Shown: piece after piece, positions 1-12,000 of the stretch | How the letters are laid out: every line of letters begins with the position of its first letter | Numbering within the stretch: position 1 is the stretch's first letter | Assembly: GCF_051020765.1 (NCBI RefSeq) | Contig: NC_134934.1 | Location: 868,001 to 932,000 of the forward strand | Length of the DNA stretch: 64,000 bases | Source: Lasioglossum baleicum | Lineage: Eukaryota; Arthropoda; Insecta; Hymenoptera; Halictidae | Direction of reading: 5' to 3' | Notes under the pieces: generated by a model | Told to the model about the DNA's origin: nothing | The model's input: only the letters and a program-made list of their open reading frames with translations | Database searches by the model: none | Made by a program: the position numbers and the translations under genes

Positions 1-430
1 ATTTGTACGAATACACGAATTGATTCTGTTTGTTAAAAAGCCATGATAAAAAGAGACAGTATTTTGCAATAAATACAGATTCTATTATCTAAGTTTATCA
101 GAATGTCAATAAGTATCCAACAGACGTGCAAATAAGAATTTATCTGTTCTTTGCTTAAATAAATAGAGATACTGCTCCACCACTACAAGTACAAGAATTT
201 GTACCAATTTGTACCGTGCACGTTATTGGAAAGATGACTACCAATGACTACCGAGCCGGTACAAAGGTAACAGATCCTACTTTTTCATAATTTGATTCGC
301 TGACATGTCACTTCAAGCTGTAGTAAACTGATGTGAACCAATCAGATTCCTCTTTCCCCTGTGCCTTCGCGTTATTGAAACTTGAAACGTGTTCGTGTGA
401 AAGTCATATATTCGACCCAGCGCAGGTTGA

Positions 431-505
431 AGCGGTAATTTTTGTATTATCGAGAAATAAGAATGCGCATCCCGCACCTTTGCAATCCTGGAAGTAACTT
501 TTATG
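431..505. repeat. Right-end fragment of TA-type MITE (family GCAAGG)
   Basis: The block reading 'gcatcccgcacctttgcaat' and its flank match the right ends of the palindromic MITEs at 54179-54560 and 61667-62070. Only this one arm is present, so the copy is truncated. Confidence 0.55.
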
Positions 506-534
506 CGTTGAATTTTATTTTACTGACAATGAGG

Positions 535-1173
535 CTAAAATCGTCGCGCATGCGCGAGAAATCTTGCACAATATTGCACAAATATCTCACCACTGGTAAC
601 ACGACTAACACGTGCGGTGCTCAGTTGGTAATCTTCGTCGATAATATACATCAATTCAAAAAAACTTCGGCCGGCTACCACGGACACATGGAAATTTCTA
701 GACACATTATCGACTGTATTCACCCAATCAACGATCAGAACATGCGTAAGCGAGCTCCGTGTATCTGTGGTGGTAAGGATAAGTTTTCTTGAACCTACCT
801 GTATACGTATTTTACGTGGAGGTCGACCAAAAGGGTATCCAGCTTCCCGTAATCGACTTCGTACGGTACTGGGACACACTTGCAAATCGAGATTCGCTGC
901 AACGCTCGACGCACTTTGAGAAGGATTTTGATTCATTTCTCTAATTATAGCATGATCTTCCTGTGTCGTTGTTTTACGCGCTCTTCCTGCATTATAAAGC
1001 CGTCTATCTACGAGACCCTCTTCCCCTCTTTCACGATAACTTTTTATGTATTTTCTGACAGTTCTTTCACTGCACTTCATTATAGTCGCAATGTTCGTGC
1101 TGGGAAACCCAGCTTTATAAAGGCCAATTATTTGGCCTTTTATTGCGGCACGTTTTTGCCGCACCACTTCCAT
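535..1173 (-). pseudogene. Degenerate Tc1-like transposase fragment
   Basis: The 212-residue frame starts with a helix-turn-helix layout typical of Tc1/mariner transposases: an arginine/lysine-rich start, a first HTH around residues 10-50 (AGFPSTNIATIMKCSERTVR), a GLVDRR-type linker and a second HTH around residues 70-115 (SASSVAANLDL, STVRSRLREAGY). A GRPPRK AT-hook-like linker follows near residue 117. After that the expected DDE core (DWxxVxxTDES and later Asp/Glu) cannot be followed in this frame, and the protein ends at about 60% of the usual 340 residues. It is therefore a broken remnant. I found no convincing terminal inverted repeats on either side. Confidence 0.7.
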
Positions 1174-1501
1174 TTTTGCAAAAATGGAAAAATAGCTCAG
1201 AAATAGCGTTCCACCACGACAAATGCAGGCAACATGTTTATAAGAGACGACTGGAGACGACCCCTTTTACGATAGATGGCAGAATAACGACCGGTCACGT
1301 GGCGGTTCGTTTAAATTACGGGATTGGATGAGGAATGAATTATGTGCGTAGATTTATTGTACTTCATTTTGTAAATTTCAAAGGAACTTTCTTCATAGAT
1401 GCATTTGTAGTTGTGGAATATTTTTTAATTATAGATGTATATACAATATGTTACATTCAACGACGTTAGTATAAATTGTGTTATAAATGTACGAAAAATA
1501 T

Positions 1502-4500
1502 TTACATTGTTAATTTTAGTTTTTCTAGATCATTTACCACTGTACTTAAACATTCGTCAACCTTTTGCGAGAGTGTTAATATTTTCTCATTATTCCATTG
1601 TTGATCTTTCACTTTCTTCGCAACTCCTTGAAGAGATAATTTTGCACTTGCCAATAACGTTCGCTTTTTCTTGGCGTCACAGTTGGTAGCGCATTGTAAA
1701 TACATTTCTGTTAAAATACAGCACAATTGTAGTACATTATTAGTTGATTCTTCTTCCTGAAACCATTTAGTATTTGAAACAGCAGCACGGTGAGCTTGCC
1801 GTAAATACTGTGCCGCTTTCTCATAGTCAGTATCTGATTTCTTAAGAGCTGTAAGCTGTCCGTACATTCTCCAAATATCGGAATTATTAAGTACAACAGA
1901 ACTAATCCTTCCAAACAACTCTAAAGCTTTTGGAAGTAATCTTTGCGCCGGATTCCCATCGGAATCGTTAAGATTGTTCAATATGGCGCGAGTTAATATG
2001 TCAAGGACTTGAACGTCTAAATGATTTTTCTGGAGATCCAAAATACGATGATAACAATGTATCACCTATAAAAATAAAACATTAGCGTTGACATATTTAT
2101 ACCTTAAAGTTTTAAAGTAATAAATGTCATTATTGGACTGCAGAGATCTTTATGCATTTATAGCAAAATTGAGTACATTAAATTTAAAATTGTTGGAAAA
2201 TTTGAAAAATTGAAGATGTCAATATATGATTTTCTGCTCTATTAAAGTAATTAAGAGAAGAAATAACATTCAATTTAGTTTCTATTTCTTGCAATCGATG
2301 CAGATAATTTCTATTTTTCATAAAGATCCACAGTCTAGTCATTATTATTATAAAAGGTTTCCCAATAAGAGCTGCTGAATGTTTTTGGTGGCTATTTCGC
2401 CGACATTGTATTTCATGTATAATTGTAACCGATCGCAATATATGTTACAATAAAGATGTTCAAAATTTTCCAAATCTAAATGTGTTTTATCGAAAAGAAA
2501 CCATTAGGTAGGTCTTATTGAGAAACCCTTTATATATTCTGGACGTACCTCTGAGAAGTGTCCTAAGTCTATGCTAACAACCATTAAATTATCCCAAACT
2601 TGCCAATGGTCATAACTGCATTTTATAGCATCATGGAGAGACTTCCATGCTTTTTCTTTATCGCCTAATTTTATATAAGCTTTTGCTAAATTGTTCCAGG
2701 CCTCAAATGTCTATAATTTATATGTGTAACATGTGAATATATAACTATAAATATATTATACATATGTATAGCAGTTTACAAATACAATAAAATTATACAA
2801 ACCGACTGTTCTAAAGCACAGTAACGCCTATATGCGGTAGCTGCCAATTTCCAATCTTCAATTTGTAAAGCAGCGTATCCGAGTCTTATCCAAACGGTTT
2901 CTTGAATATTATTTAATTCACCTGACAATTTTAAATGTGGTATAGCTTCTCTGTACTAAAAAATAAAAGTTATTCTATGCATTTAATGGTTTCATTATGG
3001 CACATATGTATTAAAAGAAGTTTTCTTAGTAATCAAATGTGCACAAACATTCTTTTTTGCAAAATAAAACATTCCCCAATGTCTTTGAGCACGACTGCTT
3101 CTTTTGTTTGATAATTCCCATGCTGTTTCATAATGACTGCTATCTTGCGTCGCATCACCTAACAAACACCATAAGTGGACTGTAGGTTTCTTAGATATTT
3201 CCTGGCGGATAATCTCCGCTGCCTAGAATTGTTAGATAAATATTTAGACAATATTTATTGAAGCAGTGTACCAATATATAACGTAAATTCAAAGATATAC
3301 TTTGTGTTTCAATTCCAACATATTGTGACAGTTGATGACATCTTCCCATAATTCTAGCTTTAAGAAAACATCTAGAGCTCCTTTTACCAATCCAAGACTG
3401 ATCATAACACGCGCCCATGTTTCTTCTAAAGTCCAAATAGGCTTGAGGCCACTTGCAAAGAATAAATCAATTCTATATGCAACAGGAACTTTTGTGTCCT
3501 TTATCTCCTGTAGTAAATATTCTAATTGCATCATGGATCGTTCAACAGCTCTATGATCAGCAGATTCTAACATACAACGACGATAGAGAGACACCACTTT
3601 TAAGGCCCAATTCTTTGTACTATTTATTACAGCCTGTTAAATAAGACATTTTAGATGTTCATAATTTAAGATTGCCGGCACATATGCTAATAGTACTTAC
3701 TGTTAAATAGGGTTTAATTTCTTCATCTGTTAACTTATCCTTCGGTTGCGACAACTGCAATTGAACACTGTTCAAAGTAAGATTTACAAAGCATATGTAT
3801 TTTGTATAAATATGATCTGATAAAGTAAAAAAATACAATCTTACAGTTTTGCTAGTATGACAGCTTCCTCCATTGCTCCAATTTCAGGATGTTCTATATT
3901 CTTTGAATAGTCAATCTGTTCTAATCGAACATCGTCATTTAAGTCAAGCGATTTTGGTAGATTTTTACAATGTCTAAAGGGAAATGGACTTTTCGCTGCG
4001 TCTATTTTTAAATATAGCTGAGCTTTCTCTTCTTGTTGATGTTTTGTACGTTTACCTAAAACACCTTCCAAGTTTAAATCCAATTTTGTTACTTTCTGAG
4101 CAGATTCAACATACTTTTCTGAATCTTTTATTCTCCTATAATAAAAATAAAATTGTGCAGCTTCTGTAGAAAATAACGTGGTGAAGTACTCATCCTGTAA
4201 TATATATGATTCCTGGATTTTTTCAATTAATTGTTGCATCTCATTAAATAGTATAGCAGAGGCTTCATTTAAAACAACTTGATGTACAAAAGTTGCTCTA
4301 AATAACCACCAATTAGAACTATTGTAACATTCTGTTATGGATTTATTGGAAAATATAATCTTGGAAAAGTAAAGCAGCTCTGGCTTTTTTATATTCGAGT
4401 TACACTCGTCGTGCAAAGATAAATGTTTCAGAGCATCGCCTTCTTGAGTTTTCAACCATTCAACATCGTCATCATCTTTTGGTCCTGTCCAATTACATTG

Positions 4501-4889
4501 GATAAAATGGAACAAAGAAGCTATACCCACACAAAGCCAAGCATCAAGTGAAATAACTTCATTTTCTATGCCACTGTGTATCGTTTCATGAAAATCATTG
4601 TCATTAGATGATTTCATGTAATTTAATAACAATTCGTTGTCTATTACATTTTTAAATCGGCCGTTTAATATATCCACTACATTCTGTGGTATCCTATAGT
4701 CTGAAATAAGAGGAATTTATAATAGAAAAATCTTTCGTATTTCCAAATAATGGAGTATAACCTAACATTTTAAATTATTATATCCGTATAATTTAAAATT
4801 TCCTACTTACCTTCATTACCAGCTGAATTTGTTAATAGAAGATATTCAAATTCCTCTCTCGGTATATATTCCAAATTTGAATAATCCAT
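1502..4889 (-). CDS. TTC27: Tetratricopeptide repeat protein 27 (TTC27)
   Basis: Eight exons with matching phases: 4889-4811, 4700-3845, 3767-3701, 3633-3301, 3222-3049, 2955-2803, 2710-2549, 2065-1502, giving 795 residues (human TTC27 about 843). The most conserved stretch is in exons 5-8: KPTVHLWCLLGD, the SxRAQR motif, TFEAWNNLAKAYIKLGDKEK and the DVQVLDILTRAI segment, which are recognisable TTC27 TPR helices. The N-terminal half is a helical region without clear repeats. The start is the first ATG of a short 79-nt exon reading MDYSNLEYIPREEFEYLLL. TTC27 (yeast Emw1) is a cytosolic scaffold linked to ribosome/U5 snRNP assembly and cell integrity; that role is from the family, not from this sequence. 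Intron 7 carries a hAT MITE. Confidence 0.92.
2134..2337. mobile_element. hAT-type MITE, TAGACTG family, copy a
   Basis: A 204-bp element inside TTC27 intron 7, with ends TGGACTGCAGAGATC and GATCCACAGTCTA, flanked by an exact 8-bp target duplication GTCATTAT at 2126-2133 and 2338-2345. An 8-bp duplication places it in the hAT superfamily. It has no coding capacity. Confidence 0.85.
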
Positions 4890-6023
4890 TGCGAAAGTGC
4901 TACTAGAATCCACGTGGAGAATGTCGGTGCGAAAATGTCACTTCGAATTAGGCATATATATATGTTTCTTTGAGTGAAGAGATCGATCTTTTGAATCGAT
5001 TCTCCACACATCGATTTTTTGCCGGAGAATCATAATATATATATATTCTTTTAGCGGAATCAGTACACATCTTTCATCGAAATAAAAAATGGGGATGTTT
5101 TGAAACAAACACAGTAAAACATTTGACAAAAATCGTAAATACCTAATTTGTTTTTTATAAAAAGACTAGGGGGCAGCACTATTCCGGGGACATATCGTAG
5201 CGGATATATCAACTTTTTAAATTCAAATTCAAACAGCTGCATGAGGATTTCGGAAACGAATGCTTACAAATCATTCAAATATATACATAAGAATAAAACT
5301 AAATGAAAATATTTTTCTACTAAATTCATTCAGGAGAAAAAAAAGAGAAGACATAGTATTCGAGGCATATGTATCTTATTAATTCCATAAAAATTGCACA
5401 AATTTGTTTATCATTATTACTGGACCTATATACTATCACATATACAGGTAAATCAAATATACTTATTCTTTACAATTAATTAAGTACATAACATATTTTT
5501 GCTCATATATAAATCGTAATACTTAATATTACATGCCACATGTTAAAATATAGGACCTATATGAAAATCAGTCGCTTCCATGTGTATATGCATATAATAA
5601 TATAATATGATATAAGAGATATATTACAATTAACAAGCGGATATATCAAATATAGATGCTTGTAATACTTATTACTTACAATATTTTTACCTATGCTTGG
5701 ATATGTATATTAGTGTTTTCTCGTATTTATTTTTTTTAATACTGAAAGCTTTTAAAAGAAAATATTAAATACAACATATAATGAATCAGGTAATTCTTTC
5801 ATTATTGAATAAATATTCGTTACAATCTTAAATAAATTATTTTGCGAATCGAGAACATGAGTGGAATCAATGCATATCGGCATCACACCATAAAGAAAAT
5901 GCGTGTTTCAAGAATTTTTGCCATTTGTCTCAGCTATTTTAAAATTCACTTGAAACACGGAAGAGAGTAATAGAAGCGAGGATCGAGTTTGTTTCTCACT
6001 TTTCCGCTGCACGTGGAAATCAT
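4890..6023. other. Intergenic region, no gene seen
   Basis: AT-rich DNA between the TTC27 start codon and the stop of the next gene on the same strand. It should contain the TTC27 promoter/5' UTR near 4890-4990 and the 3' UTR of the downstream gene near 5850-6023. I see no coding frame or RNA gene. Confidence 0.5.
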
Positions 6024-9000
6024 TCAGAAGTTTAAATCATTTTCATTGCCATTATCATTAGTTTGCCGCTTTGCAGCTATCAGATTTTCCCATTGCGCTA
6101 TAAGGGTGCTCCGACGTCTTGGATTCGCCTACAAACGATTTAATTTAATTTTTCTATTAGATTAGTAGAAGCATATTAGGCAATAAAATATAAGACTACT
6201 TTTCTTTTCAAGTTTTAAAATAATCGAAAAGAAAGAAATTAAACGATCTTTGCTATTCGAAATGATTGTTTGAAGTAAAGCGTTATCAGTTTTTAAATCG
6301 TCTTCACGTTACAAAACGTACAGTTGATTTAGAACGAAAATATATATATATGTCCATGATACATTATCAGCAAGATAACGTAAAACTGACTAAAACTTCG
6401 TGCATGATTCATTTTACACACAATATAAAACTTAGAGATTATGATCAAATTAAGTGAGTTACTCATTTGTATAATTACATTTTTATTAGGCATTAAAATG
6501 AGACGAATGGATAAAAAGATCAATAATTGATTAATGTTTCTTTCGATAATCTCGTCGGCGCGTTATAAAAACAGCGAACGATGTTTTATCCATGTTGAAC
6601 GGGTTCATCCCGGAGAAAAGTTTTTACCTTGTGTTTCCCTTTGCTTTCCTTTTCGACGTCATCCTCGTTCAAAGTGTTCGACGAGGTACCGCTTCTCAAC
6701 GAGCTCGATCCATCGTAAATATCAGAATCATTGTCATTGCCAATGTCCAACAGATTTGGCTGAGATTTCGCCAGCATCTGCGACCGCATTAATCTAAAAA
6801 TACGAATTGTTAAACTTTATTGCTTACTCACATTCACGTAAGCCATCAATTGTCGTTCGCACAAGCATCGTTATTAATATATCAATTTATCTGAAGGACA
6901 GTGCATTCAGCTGCGCAAGTGTGGAATAAAATTAACTTGCAAATATCGGTAATACGAACTTGAATTGTATACTTTGAAACTATAGCTAAAATGGCTCTTT
7001 AAAATTCAATAGATTGATAGTTTTGTAAAACCAAAAGTTGTTACAGTAGTTGTTACACTATATCGCTACTGGCAAGCATAGTCCCTGTACAGGGTATATA
7101 AAAAGTAATGTTCATCCGTTCTAGGGGTGAATCTACACCTCTGGATCGGTGGACATTTGTAAGAGACTCTTGCAGTAAAATTGGTTATAACAAAGAAAAT
7201 TGTTGTTAAAGTTTTTTTTTACATCAACACCTTCTACTCATCCAGAAAAGAAAAAGTTTGAAAAGAGCTAGATGTCGCAAATAAATAATTATTGAGATAT
7301 AAGCTGGTAAAATGTTTGCACAATTATTTGCACGTAGGTACATATTCGCGTGAGTAAATAATAGTGTGCTGTCCGCCGAAGGAATAGAAGACCCTGAATA
7401 ATTTGCAAGTGTACTTTACGTTAGTATTTTACAATGTACGATTAGTATTCTTATGTATAATAATGGATATAAGGTTTTCTTTCATATTCTACAACTTCAA
7501 ATTTATTATTTGAATGGGCAGGGAGACGATCACTTGGTACAGGCCTAGCGACGAATGTCCCTTTAAATTTCATTTCATATCGTGGACTGTAGTAGTAAGT
7601 TTTGCAAAAACTTCAACAGCTTGTATCTCAATAACTATACATATTTGTTTGCGACATCTGGCTCTTTTTAAACTTTTTTCTTCCGGATGAGCGGAAGGTG
7701 TTGATGTAAACAAAAAGCTTTAACAACAATTTTCTTTGTTATAAACTATTTCGCGGCAAGAGTCTCTTAAAAATGTCCACCGATCCAGAGGTGTAGATTT
7801 ACCCCTAGAACGGATGACCATTACTTCGTACACACTGTACAAGTGAACCAGCAAGATTCACACCTCAGCTCGTTTTCCCGTTCTTTCATTTCGTTCAATT
7901 CTTTCTGGATTTTCTCTTCCACTGGAACGTAACCCTTTCGAACAGGAGGTTTCTTGGGCTCGTCATCCGGTTCCAGTTGAATATTCAAGCTCCTGTTGAA
8001 CGCTTTAATGCTCATCGGATTGAGGGCGATTGTAGGCGTGCTAGAGGGCGTCAGGGAGTCGTTCGCTGCTGATTTTGGTTTGAAAATTTTCCCTCGAGTC
8101 GCGAGAAACCTGTGCATCAATCCTTTTTGACTGGGTGCAGTGGCAAAACGCAATGGTGTCGGGGTGGTGCGACTGGATATCACTCCATTCGTCATCTTTG
8201 GCGTGAAGGGTGGCGTTGATTGCGTCAAATTGACAGCCTCCAGAATTTGCGGAGTCGACGTTGTCCTTTTCAGTTTACCGGAAGCCAGAGCTTGAGGCAT
8301 TCGGCGTACCTGTCGCACAGAAACACCCGCGTTATTCTCTGCTCGAAATTATTTCGAGTACAGTGACTTCAGCGTTCGAGTGAACGGTTCAGAAGAAACT
8401 TGACCAAAGTTATCGGTCGCCCAGAGGCTGAAACAGTTTTTCGAACTGTACGTTATCGTTCAGTGGACTGTAGTTTTTAACTAACATTATCAGCGACATT
8501 GGATGCGTCACGGGCAAAGAAGGCTATTCCGTGTAAAAACGGCGTCGTGTTTGCTTAAATTTATCAACAGATAAGATATTCGCATTGAAATACGGACGAG
8601 AAACGAATTCGCATGTTCGCCTTGTAATAATTACTTCGCGCGTCCGGGCTAATCAAACGGCGTAAAAATGTAACATGTGATCATGTCGCGATCACTATCT
8701 GTATGTACCATGATAGAGTTATGCTTTTACGTTTTCTTGTTTCACCGACACCGCGATTACGAAACTGATTGCCATAAAGCGACTGATTCGTGGAAAGAAT
8801 ATCCAGGAACTCGCTCGGCTACAGTCTATTAACACCAAAGAACGCGTTCTGGTGAGCAGTTTCGTTTCATTCTAAGTTTTTAATCAGTTCATCTATTTAT
8901 TACCCCTTCTCGACAATTTCATTTCGCACTAAACCTTACGATCGAACGTTATAATCGTTTCCACGCCACCTGTGTACTTAAACTGCTTCCTGCCGTTTCT

Positions 9001-12000
9001 AGAATTTCTTTTCATCTCGCCGCTCATTCACAGAAACAAAGTTCTGCTAACATACTGTTTTTATTTGTACTCACGGCACAAAACATTGAGAAACCTACGG
9101 GAATTTTGTACGAAAACGGTTAACGTCCATTAGAAAGTTTCTGTCGTTTCCTTTAGTGGATACGTAACTTTACGCTTGTCCCATGGTGCTCATTAGTTCC
9201 GTTCTGTTTAAATACATCAAACGCAAACGTAAAGTAGGCTTCTGCATCAATAAACCCATCTCCATGACATTTTCAAACAAAGACCCACGTTATTAACTGC
9301 GTTATACGACGAAGTAATCTACTATTTCTATTTCAACGCGAGCTGATGACGATCACGCAATTTCGATCTCCTAAGTTTGTCCGTTCAGAATCTCTTCACG
9401 AACTTTCGTTTCGCCTGTACAGTTTATCCCCTAGAGCAGTGGTCCCCAACCCCCGGTCCGCGGACCAGTACCGGTCCGTGGATCAAATGGTACCGGTCCG
9501 CCGAAGGAACATTAAATACAATTATTTAAATACAATTAAATTAAAATTATTAAATCAGAACAATCTGAAATATAAACAATCAACGTCCCTCTCCCCCCCC
9601 CCCTCTTCAGCGGGCCGCGGTAAAATTATCAAACGTTGACCGGTCCGCGGTAAAATTATAATCAAACGTTGACCGGTCCGCGACGATAAAAAGGTTGGGG
9701 AGCACTGCCCTAGAGAATGTGTTTAAAAAGGCAAATAAAACAGGACAAAACGTATTATTTATCGCAGCCTGGGAAACGCATACATAATTAAACGAAACGC
9801 TTCTCTGCAAACGGTAAAAGGGATCAGCGTCTGTGTCTCTCAATATGGCCGCCGCGCCGGTTTCCCTTAGTCAACGTCCTCCTCGTTAGGAAAAGTGACT
9901 TACGTCTCACTTGTAGCATACATCGTCCTACATAAGCATGAAAATACCAAAGAAAAAAATGGCATCTTGTCGAATTCAACTTTTCGCCTACAAATTCCTG
10001 CCACGCGATTAGGGAAGATCGAAGCAACGTGCAAGACCATGGACTTGCGCGCGCGCGCGCGCGCTCAAGTCGCAAATCATTAAATCGACGACCGTGTATA
10101 ATCGTCCTCGTCACTCATGGACATGTACGTACGCTATCCGATGCATTTGGTCCCTATAAGGACTACGTCGGCCGGTTTACTCTTTCTTTCTTTCGTTCAA
10201 CGACCTTGAGCACAGCCGAGCCACGGGACATATACGTGTTTACCTGCACGTACCTTCTCGGTTCAAGCGTACCTTGGAATCTACCGTCTCGTGGGACGTG
10301 GTCTTAATGCTGCCCACGTTTCGTAGCTCGTGCTCCCTCTCCGTGACCTCTTCGATCTCCTTCTGTATTCTGTCCGTTGCCTTCTTCAGCTGCTCCAACC
10401 TGTGATCCGCCTGCGTGTGCAACGAAATTATATCATGTTAACGGCGTAGTAGTCGGTTATCGGAAAGACGGAGGCCGATTTCAAATACGAGATGCGATCA
10501 CAAAAGAAACCGGACTCTGTCTTAATTTCTTTACGAAGTTCAACAAGTTTGTACACGCAATTCAGCAAGTGATAATAATGTCACAGGAAACGACTCCGTA
10601 TGCCAGTTTTGGTCACCAGCGTCCCGCGTCATGTTTTGATAATTATGATTATAGAGGCGACAGTTTTCTAAACAACATAATCATAGGGTGGCCGCGCAGA
10701 ATACCGTGGTCGCGGGTTCCGAATCCAGCCGTCACCTCTGGAAATATTTCCAATGCAGTCTCTTTTCATTGGAAAAAGATCCCATGTGATATCTAAAACT
10801 GTGGTGCCCAAGGTGGTTTGGAACCCACCTTAATGAACTGTAGGTCCCGTCGCTAATGACTAGACTGTGGAGCTTTATGTATTCATAGCAAAATTGAGTA
10901 TACGAAATTCAAAATTGTTGAAAGATATAAAACATTGAAGATGTAAATATATAAATTTTCCTCTATTAAAATCATTACGGAAAGAAATAACATTCAATTT
11001 AGTTTCTATTTATATAAAGATCCGCAGTCTACTAATGACCATATACATAGCAGTTGATGCGACGTAAAACAAATAAATAAATAACATAATCATGTGTTAC
11101 TAGACACTGTGACTCTCAATAGGGTCTACAAGGAAAGAAACAATTACGCGAATGGGAATTACTGTGACCCCTTGATGCCGGAAAGCGAAACAGAAGCTGA
11201 CGCGACGGTAGCAAGAATGTTTTTGTTCTCCAACGGCTCTGCAAATGTTACCAGAAGTGACAGCAATGTTGCACGGAGGCATTCAACTAGTGATACCATT
11301 GATTAAAATTGGTTTTCTTCGGAAAGAAGCTCAAAGCAGAAGGAAAGCTTGATGGATGAATGAACCAAGTTTCTTCGTTTTTCCATCGGAGAATCGTTTC
11401 CTAATCCTGCTACACGTCGGATGCTCACAATCACGCAGCTCCACGTAATTAGAGAAGCCACTGTTTCAGAATGTTGAATTAATGATGGTGCAACTCGACC
11501 CCTGAACCTCGATTCTAACATCAACGCGAGCCGTGCGACCAACCTAAACACCGGTTTTCTGGATGCAACAGCGGTCTACGAAGTCGCCTCGTTACACATG
11601 ACGCGATGCCGCGCCGGTTACCTTTTTCGGTATGCATCCCACGAAAACGAAAACAAAAAAGCAAAATATGAGCCACGAGACGAATCGAATTAAAATCAAC
11701 CCGATAATGCATAGCGTCGACTGCCCCTCTAACGGGAAGCAAATTCCAGAAAGCTGGCTGAACGCGACCGCCATACAATTAACCTGTTCTAGACTGGACA
11801 TAGTGATCTATCAGAAATTTTACAGTTAATTTGCAAGGTTAATTAGGCTTCCGTTCGCGTACCAGTGGACGATTTAGCTCGCCATTTAGATAAGCTGAAG
11901 CGATCTAGAAGAACGAGTCGCTTTTATTTATTAACTTCAGGGCAGGCGTGTAACTTTCCCTGCTAACACTGTCAAGTCCAAATGCTTATGCAAATGTAAA

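Noticed and set aside
10680..10780. tRNA-derived SINE suggested by a B-box-like 'gggttccgaatcc'
   Set aside because: No A box at the right distance, no tail and no second copy in the window. A similar 'aggttcgatcg' at about 14850 is equally isolated.
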